11,240 nt of DNA. Source: Halobacteria archaeon (GTDB lineage Archaea; Halobacteriota; Methanoliparia; Methanoliparales; Methanoliparaceae). Numbering within the stretch: position 1 is the stretch's first letter; each line of letters opens with the position of its first letter. Location of the stretch: contig DUJX01000130.1 in assembly GCA_013329575.1 (NCBI GenBank), positions 1-11,240 of the forward strand, written 5' to 3'. The translations under genes were made by a program, and so were the position numbers. This document shows positions 7,209 to 11,240 of the stretch, piece by piece. Below the pieces are notes generated by a model. That model did no database searches and had not been told where the DNA came from. It saw nothing but the letters and a program-made list of their open reading frames with translations.

Positions 7209-8176
7209 TGAGAGATAAGAAAAACATGAGAGGAAAAAATGAGAATAATGATAAAAAAGATCAAAAAGATACGAGAGTAGAAGAGGTTAGACCGGGAATT
7301 TATGCATACATTCAGGAGGATGGCGGATGGTTTTTAGATAATGCTGGATTTATTGTAGGAGAAAACGATGCCATAGTAATAGATTCGTTATCGAACGCTG
7401 TCAAAACCAACAATTTTATAAACGAAATTAAAAAAATCACCGATAATCCTCTCTCTTTCTTGATCAATACACACCATCATACAGATCACATTTGGACAAA
7501 TTATCTCTTCTCATCAAAGACGATATGCAGCGAGCGATGCAGAGAAGAGACGTTAAAAGAGAAAGATGTCGGCTTGGATATTTACAAAAAGATATTTCAG
7601 GGTCTCGACACGACCGGTGCTAAGATTTTACCGCAGGATATCACGTTTGATAAAGAATTACGTATACATCAAGAGATCTCTGATGGTACGAGAGAGATAA
7701 GATTGAGATATATTGGGCCTGCTCATACCGTGGACGATGCGTTTGTCTATCTGCCAGAAGAAAAGGTAGTTTTCTGTGGAGATTTATTATTTTCAGAACC
7801 GTGTACTCCTTTTGCACTCATGGGATCTATATACGGATCTATCGTTGCATTGGATTATTTAGCAAACCTTAACGCAGATTTTTATATACCCGGGCACGGT
7901 CCTGTTGCAGGAAAAGAGTCGTTATACAGAGCGAGAGACTATTTTGTCTATATACGAGACGAAGCATATGAGCGGTTTAAAGATGGTATAGACCCGTACA
8001 CGGCGGCAAAATCTATAGATCTAGGCGAGTATTCGAGTTGGAATGAGAAAGAGCGGGTAATAGGAAACGTTGTTCGTGCATATAGCGAGTTTAAAGGCGA
8101 ACCGATCGGAGCAGAGCTACCTGATTTGTTTAACGTATTAGCTCGTATGATGGATTATCGCAAAGAGATCGGATAA
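7208..8176 (+). CDS. Metallo-beta-lactamase-fold hydrolase
   Basis: The 322-residue protein has a complete MBL metal site: H89-x-H91-x-D93-H94 in NTHHHTDHIWTN, H173 in GPAHTVDD, D192 in FCGDLLF and H230 in IPGHGPV. It therefore should bind two Zn or Fe ions. The strand pattern before it (GGWFLDNAGFIVGENDAIVIDS) resembles the SoxH/quercetinase-like subgroup of MBL hydrolases, in which members next to acyl-CoA synthetases are common; most of that subgroup read NGDH where this one has HTDH. The first ~22 residues are charged (Lys/Asp/Asn rich) and look like a non-domain extension; an in-frame ATG at residue 7 is an alternative start. The TAATG overlap with the NIPSNAP gene supports the first ATG. 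Likely substrates are thioesters or lactones, but this is inference from relatives. Confidence 0.92.
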   Translation: MRDKKNMRGKNENNDKKDQKDTRVEEVRPGIYAYIQEDGGWFLDNAGFIVGENDAIVIDSLSNAVKTNNFINEIKKITDNPLSFLINTHHHTDHIWTNYLFSSKTICSERCREETLKEKDVGLDIYKKIFQGLDTTGAKILPQDITFDKELRIHQEISDGTREIRLRYIGPAHTVDDAFVYLPEEKVVFCGDLLFSEPCTPFALMGSIYGSIVALDYLANLNADFYIPGHGPVAGKESLYRARDYFVYIRDEAYERFKDGIDPYTAAKSIDLGEYSSWNEKERVIGNVVRAYSEFKGEPIGAELPDLFNVLARMMDYRKEIG

Positions 8177-8193
8177 GATTAAGTTAAGATATC

Positions 8194-8223
8194 TAAAAAA
8201 ATTTTGATCCAAAAAAATTTTTT
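8194..8223 (+). terminator. T-rich end of the argH-NIPSNAP-MBL unit
   Basis: Two AAAAAAATTTT blocks separated by GATCC end in a run of six T (8218-8223), 18-47 bp after the MBL stop. Archaeal polymerase ends at U-runs, so this is a reasonable terminator. The following TTTAAAATAA (8221-8230) may also act as TATA box for gatD. Confidence 0.4.
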
Positions 8224-8296
8224 AAAATAATGAAGATAATGAGATAAAGATAGGCTGCTTTTGTCATTAATTGCCGTCAAGGATGATTGATATAAT

Positions 8297-9610
8297 ATGA
8301 CCGATATAGAATATGGAGATTTGGTAAGAATTAAAAAAGATGGCATAGAATATTGTGGAATTGTAATGCCGTCTACAACAGATGATACGACAGTTTTAAA
8401 ACTTGATAACGGCTATAATATAGGCGTTAATATCGATGAAAAAACGTATGTAGATCGGATAAAGAGTAAAAAAAATATTGGTGTCTCTATATCAAATAAT
8501 AAAAACCAGAATCATATCGTTGGTCTCAATGAGTACTATGATAACGATTTGACAGGGGAAAAAACAACTAAAAGAAAAGATTTACCCAATGTCTCGGTAA
8601 TATTTACAGGTGGGACTATAGCAAGCCGAATAGATTATAATACGGGTGCAGTCACGAGCCAGGTCAAAGCGGACGAATTAATAAGGGCAATACCGGAACT
8701 ATCCGATATTGCCATCATCAGTACGGAACAGCTGTTCAATATTCTGAGCGAGAATATGTCTCCAAAAAATTGGGTCGATATAGCACGGTCTGTCTACGAT
8801 AAGATAAAAAAAGGATCTTATGGTGTGGTTATCGCCCATGGGACCGATACGATGGGTTATACCGCGTCTGCACTATCCTTTATGCTGAGGATGCCAGTTC
8901 CTGTGGTTTTGGTCGGTAGCCAGAGAAGTTCAGATAGGCCGAGCAGTGATAGTTATATGAACATGATCTGTGCCACCAAAGTAGCAACCAGTGATATATC
9001 AGAGGTTTCTGTCGTGATGCACGGCACAGTCTCGGACGATTTTTGTTTAATACATAGAGGAACGAATGTTCGAAAGATGCATACTTCCAGGAGAGACACG
9101 TTTAGATCGATCAATTCTATACCGATTGGACGGATAAACTACCCAGCTCTTGGCATAGATCTCTTCTCGGATCGGTATAAAAAGAGGGGCGGAGAAGATT
9201 TAAGATTGTATGATGAGATAGAAGAAAAGTGTGCCATCATAAAGTTCTATCCTGGATGTGATCCAAATATCATCGACTTTTTTGTAGATGAAGGGTATAA
9301 AGGATTGGTGATCGAAGGTACGGGACTTGGGCATGTCTCTTCGAGCTGGATATCACATTTAAAACAGAATATACCTATAGTGATAACATCCCAATGTATA
9401 AACGGACGGGTCTGTGATAGGGTGTATGATACCGGTAGAATGATGATAAAGGCAGGAGTCATAGATTGCGAAGATATTCTCCCTGAAACGGCTTTAACAA
9501 AGCTTATGTGGGTTTTAGGACAGACAAATGACTTAGAAGAGGTTAAACGATTGATGAAGACTGATATAAGATGTGAGATATCTAAATCGAGTAGATCTTA
9601 TTCTTTCTAA
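8297..9610 (+). CDS. gatD: Glutamyl-tRNA(Gln) amidotransferase subunit D
   Basis: GatD is the asparaginase-like subunit of archaeal GatDE; it releases ammonia from glutamine or asparagine for conversion of Glu-tRNA(Gln) to Gln-tRNA(Gln). The 437-residue length is normal. An N-terminal ~60-residue small beta domain (YGDLVRIKKDGIEYCGIVMP) precedes the L-asparaginase core. That core has TGGTIAS at 104-110, HGTDTM at 181-186 (Thr183 and Asp184) and Lys260 in VRKMHTSRRDTF, so the Thr-Thr-Asp-Lys catalytic set is complete. The start is ATG at 8297 with GGATGAT about 9 nt upstream. In many archaea gatE follows gatD directly; here it does not, and a ligase remnant occupies that place. The presence of GatD shows the organism makes Gln-tRNA by transamidation. 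Confidence 0.96.
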   Translation: MTDIEYGDLVRIKKDGIEYCGIVMPSTTDDTTVLKLDNGYNIGVNIDEKTYVDRIKSKKNIGVSISNNKNQNHIVGLNEYYDNDLTGEKTTKRKDLPNVSVIFTGGTIASRIDYNTGAVTSQVKADELIRAIPELSDIAIISTEQLFNILSENMSPKNWVDIARSVYDKIKKGSYGVVIAHGTDTMGYTASALSFMLRMPVPVVLVGSQRSSDRPSSDSYMNMICATKVATSDISEVSVVMHGTVSDDFCLIHRGTNVRKMHTSRRDTFRSINSIPIGRINYPALGIDLFSDRYKKRGGEDLRLYDEIEEKCAIIKFYPGCDPNIIDFFVDEGYKGLVIEGTGLGHVSSSWISHLKQNIPIVITSQCINGRVCDRVYDTGRMMIKAGVIDCEDILPETALTKLMWVLGQTNDLEEVKRLMKTDIRCEISKSSRSYSF

Positions 9611-9661
9611 ATATTTATTTTTATAATTATGTAAATATACATTAATACAAATTATTCTTTA
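9611..9661 (+). terminator. AT-rich tail after gatD with T5 run
   Basis: The 51 bp after the gatD stop are almost pure A/T and include ATATTTATTTTTAT with five T at 9618-9622, a plausible archaeal terminator. The composition changes abruptly at about 9662, where homology to the acyl-CoA synthetase begins. Confidence 0.4.
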
Positions 9662-10228
9662 AGCGTAAAGATAATAAACGAGGATACGGGAGAGACGATA
9701 CCGATCTCGCGGGTAGTGCAGGAAGGGTTGAGAGGCGAGATGTGTCTAGACGCGCCGTGGAAGATGCTTGGGTACTGGCCGGATGTTGGATCGGGGATGG
9801 ACGAGGAAGGATACGTACATACGGGCGACGTGGTAACGATAGACGAGTGGGGTCATTTTTACGTTGTGGACAGGACGAAAGACATGGTGAACGTCTCAGG
9901 GTACAAGGTTTATACGAGAGAGATAGACGACCTTTTGTACGAGTACCCGGGCGTAGACGAGGCAGCAGTGATAGGCGTGCCCGATCCGGACAGGCCTGGT
10001 AGCGAGCGGGTCAAAGCGTTCATCGTCTTAAAACCAGAATATCGAGGCAAAGTCAAAGAGGAGGATATAATACGGTATCTTAAAGAGAAAGTACCACCGT
10101 ACGCCGTCCCGAAGTTCGTCGAGTTCCGCGACGAAGAACTGCCCAAGACCACGGTGGACAAGATCTTTAAGAAGAAACTACGTGAGGACGAGATCGATTC
10201 CATGAAGGATAAAGGGTTATTGAAGTAA
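9662..10228 (+). pseudogene. C-terminal remnant of an acyl-CoA synthetase / AMP-dependent ligase
   Basis: This is the last third of an ANL-superfamily enzyme that would adenylate an acid and load it on CoA. Family-like sequence begins at about 9662 (SVKIINEDTGETIP), upstream of any start codon, and continues without frameshift to the stop. Counted from the GTG at 9716, it has HTGD at 35-38, the hinge DRTKDM at 52-57, SGYKVYTREID at 61-71 and the C-domain catalytic Lys149 in TTVDKIF. The N-terminal ~360 residues with the AMP-binding P-loop are absent; the preceding 51 bp are AT-rich and not family-like. A product could start at GTG 9716 or ATG 9740, but it could not adenylate. G+C by hand is 48-65% in sampled 60-base rows against 35-38% in rows of gatD, argH and pyrF. 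That suggests transfer or a paralogue with different codon use. The intact frame implies recent truncation or selection. Confidence 0.85.
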
Positions 10229-10280
10229 TCCTGTCTTAACCGATCATATTGTTGAGACTGTTTTACATCATCTCTCTTTC

Positions 10281-10294
10281 TTTTTTTATCTTTT
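10281..10294 (+). terminator. T-run after the ligase remnant
   Basis: Seven T at 10281-10287 and four more at 10291-10294 in a C/T-rich stretch form a plausible plus-strand stop signal between convergent genes. Confidence 0.4.
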
Positions 10295-10305
10295 ATAATC
10301 TTTAT

Positions 10306-10311
10306 AAAAAA
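10306..10311 (-). terminator. T6 run ending the candidate guide RNA
   Basis: On the minus strand six T lie about 13 nt after the last CTGA box of the candidate box C/D RNA, where an archaeal transcript of this kind would be expected to stop or be trimmed. Confidence 0.45.
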
Positions 10312-10320
10312 GATATAATA

Positions 10321-10394
10321 AGCCTCAGAACTCATAGGGTTCATCATTCGTCTTTTAAAATCTTTTAACGTCAGATTATGATTCATCATCGGCA
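10321..10394 (-). ncRNA. Candidate box C/D guide sRNA (predicted for tRNA-Met C34)
   Basis: In transcript order the minus strand gives box C ATGATGA (10389-10383), 8 nt, box D' CTGA (10374-10371) and a 23-nt linker. Then come box C' ATGATGA (10347-10341), a 12-nt guide (10340-10329) and box D CTGA (10328-10325). GCC (10393-10391) and GGC (10324-10322) flank the outer boxes and can pair, though offset by two bases from the ideal k-turn. Both C boxes match the RTGATGA consensus exactly and the 12-nt C'-D spacing is typical of archaea; the 8-nt C-D' spacing is short and the linker long. The guide is complementary to AACTCATAGGGT, with the fifth base from box D opposite the C of CAT, as in wobble position 34 of a Met-type anticodon. 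A T6 run follows. No transcript evidence is available to me. Confidence 0.6.
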
Positions 10395-10420
10395 TAATTC
10401 ATAAATTCTTGATTCTTAAT

Positions 10421-10428
10421 CTTTAAAA
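10421..10428 (-). promoter_or_regulatory. Possible TATA element for the candidate guide RNA
   Basis: The minus strand reads TTTTAAAG abutting the pyrF stop codon; a start 24-27 bp downstream would fall near 10398-10401, just before box C. Alternatively the RNA is cut from the pyrF transcript. Confidence 0.25.
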
Positions 10429-11091
10429 TCATCGATTTATATTACTAAAACTGCTAAAACTCTCTATCTCTCTTTTTATATTTTTTGCGACATCGATCGG
10501 ATTTTCAGATGTATAAATACTCCTGCCTACTATTAAATAATCAGCCCCAGCAGAAAGCGCCTCTCGTATAGACCCGCCTTGGACACCAACACCCGGACAG
10601 ATCATTGTTAAATCTTTTATATATTCTCTGATCATCTTTAATCTTTCAGGATTGTTTGCTGGGGCAACTACGCCTTTTACTTTATGTTTTACTGCCATTT
10701 TGCAGAGATCTTCCGTATTTGGCCTGATAAACTCATCTGCTCCTGGACTACTCATGTCTACAACGAGATATATATCTCCATCATATTCTTTTGCAGTATT
10801 TGTACAGGCTTTTAAAGAGTAGGATCCTGTAAATCCGTGGGATATAACGGCTTTAGCACCATTGTCAAAAGCCATCCTGCATATTATTTCGTTGGTATAA
10901 GGGATGTCTGCCACTTTTAAGTCTGCGATCACTGGAGAATATCTTGATAAATCTCGTACTATACCGATACCTGCAGATAAAATCAAGGGATAACCTACTT
11001 TTACATAGTCTATAAAATCTTTGGTATCTTTTAACAAATTTAATGCTTTATCTCTATCTGTAAGATCCATTGCAAGAATTAAACCGCACAT
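10429..11091 (-). CDS. pyrF: Orotidine 5'-phosphate decarboxylase
   Basis: PyrF decarboxylates OMP to UMP, the last step of pyrimidine synthesis. The 220-residue TIM barrel shows D9 in LILAMDL, K31 in VKVGYP and the catalytic array D57-x-K59-x-x-D62-I in ADLKVADIP. It ends with the phosphate-gripping arginine R190 in LIVGRSIY and the preceding GVGVQGGS loop. Length and motifs fit the archaeal enzyme. The start is ATG at 11091 with AGGA 9 nt upstream. The probable deoxyhypusine synthase gene ends 51 bp upstream on the same strand, so they may form an operon. The last residues FSSFSNINR contain an in-frame 9-bp near-duplication (10445-10462) giving SFS twice, beyond the conserved barrel. Confidence 0.95.
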   Translation of the reverse strand: MCGLILAMDLTDRDKALNLLKDTKDFIDYVKVGYPLILSAGIGIVRDLSRYSPVIADLKVADIPYTNEIICRMAFDNGAKAVISHGFTGSYSLKACTNTAKEYDGDIYLVVDMSSPGADEFIRPNTEDLCKMAVKHKVKGVVAPANNPERLKMIREYIKDLTMICPGVGVQGGSIREALSAGADYLIVGRSIYTSENPIDVAKNIKREIESFSSFSNINR

Positions 11092-11142
11092 AAATTCATA
11101 TCCTGATTCTATTTTTAAAAATTTTTAACTTTAACGTTTAAT

Positions 11143-11240
11143 TTAAAACCTATCGACCAACGCACCGTATATTAACGGAAGTACGATGGTTGCATCAGAA
11201 TAGACTACTACTGCCTTTCCGGTATCTTTAATCTTGCGCC
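11143..11240 (-). CDS. dys: C-terminus of probable deoxyhypusine synthase (partial)
   Basis: The gene enters from the right edge and only its last 32 codons are visible, ending in TAA at 11145-11143. The reading RKIKDTGKAVVVYSDATI followed by VLPLIYGALVDRF resembles the C-terminal strand and helix of deoxyhypusine synthase, where a Val-Tyr-x-Asp-Ala-Thr-Ile motif followed by a Pro-Leu-hydrophobic helix is conserved. The enzyme transfers the aminobutyl group of spermidine to the lysine of archaeal aIF5A using NAD. The stretch is too short for certainty, but I know of no other family with this ending. It is same-strand with pyrF. Confidence 0.72.
   Translation of the reverse strand, partial: RKIKDTGKAVVVYSDATIVLPLIYGALVDRF

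Noticed and set aside
9440-9486. ATGATGA followed 36 nt later by CTGA, box C/D-like
   Set aside because: Inside conserved gatD coding sequence, with no second box pair and no flanking stem.
9742-10002. 86-codon plus-strand frame inside the ligase remnant
   Set aside because: Arg/Gly-rich shift frame of a GC-rich coding stretch; the ligase frame is clearly the real one.
10229-10260. Search for terminal inverted repeats or target duplications around the ligase remnant
   Set aside because: Only a CTTTAA/TCTTAA-type similarity is seen at the two sides; far too weak to claim a mobile element.
9910-10395. 161-codon open frame on the minus strand
   Set aside because: Most of it lies antisense to the well-supported ligase remnant, it lacks a ribosome binding site, and its first part overlaps the candidate guide RNA.

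Overview
The window is about 11.2 kb of AT-rich archaeal chromosome. The archaeal assignment rests on gatD (the archaea-specific Glu-tRNA(Gln) amidotransferase subunit), a dihydropteroate-synthase-like protein of the methanopterin-making lineages, the C-terminus of a probable deoxyhypusine synthase, archaeal-type rtcA and pyrF, TATA-like promoters, and GGTGA-type ribosome binding sites. The most likely host is a euryarchaeon that uses tetrahydromethanopterin (a methanogen or a methane/alkane-oxidising relative). The sequence does not fix the species.

Layout. Positions 120-2416 are read leftward: a DHH-family phosphoesterase, a TatD-family metal-dependent hydrolase and a small two-helix membrane protein. 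From a divergent promoter region (2417-2562) the plus strand carries rtcA (2563-3600), the methanopterin-type DHPS-like gene (3656-5179) and argH (5267-6763). A NIPSNAP-family gene and a metallo-beta-lactamase-fold hydrolase follow, joined by an overlapping TAATG, and then gatD (8297-9610). Next comes a decapitated, noticeably GC-richer remnant of an acyl-CoA synthetase/AMP ligase (9662-10228). The right end is read leftward again: the tail of a probable deoxyhypusine synthase gene, pyrF, and just downstream of pyrF a candidate box C/D guide RNA.

Most genes are housekeeping: RNA end chemistry (rtcA, perhaps the DHH protein), one-carbon cofactor synthesis, arginine, pyrimidine, tRNA amidation and hypusination. 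The accessory part is the NIPSNAP/MBL pair and the nearby ligase remnant. Together they look like what is left of, or a part of, a CoA-thioester or aromatic-acid type module.

The most interesting signal is non-coding. Between pyrF and the ligase remnant, on the minus strand, lie two perfect ATGATGA boxes, each followed by CTGA. They are enclosed by a GCC/GGC stem and followed by a T6 run. The guide upstream of the second CTGA is complementary to AACTCATA, with the methylation register falling on the C of CAU. This matches a guide for the wobble C34 of elongator tRNA-Met. A second pattern is a set of short perfect tandem duplications (8 to 15 bp, two copies each) in the intergenic spacers.
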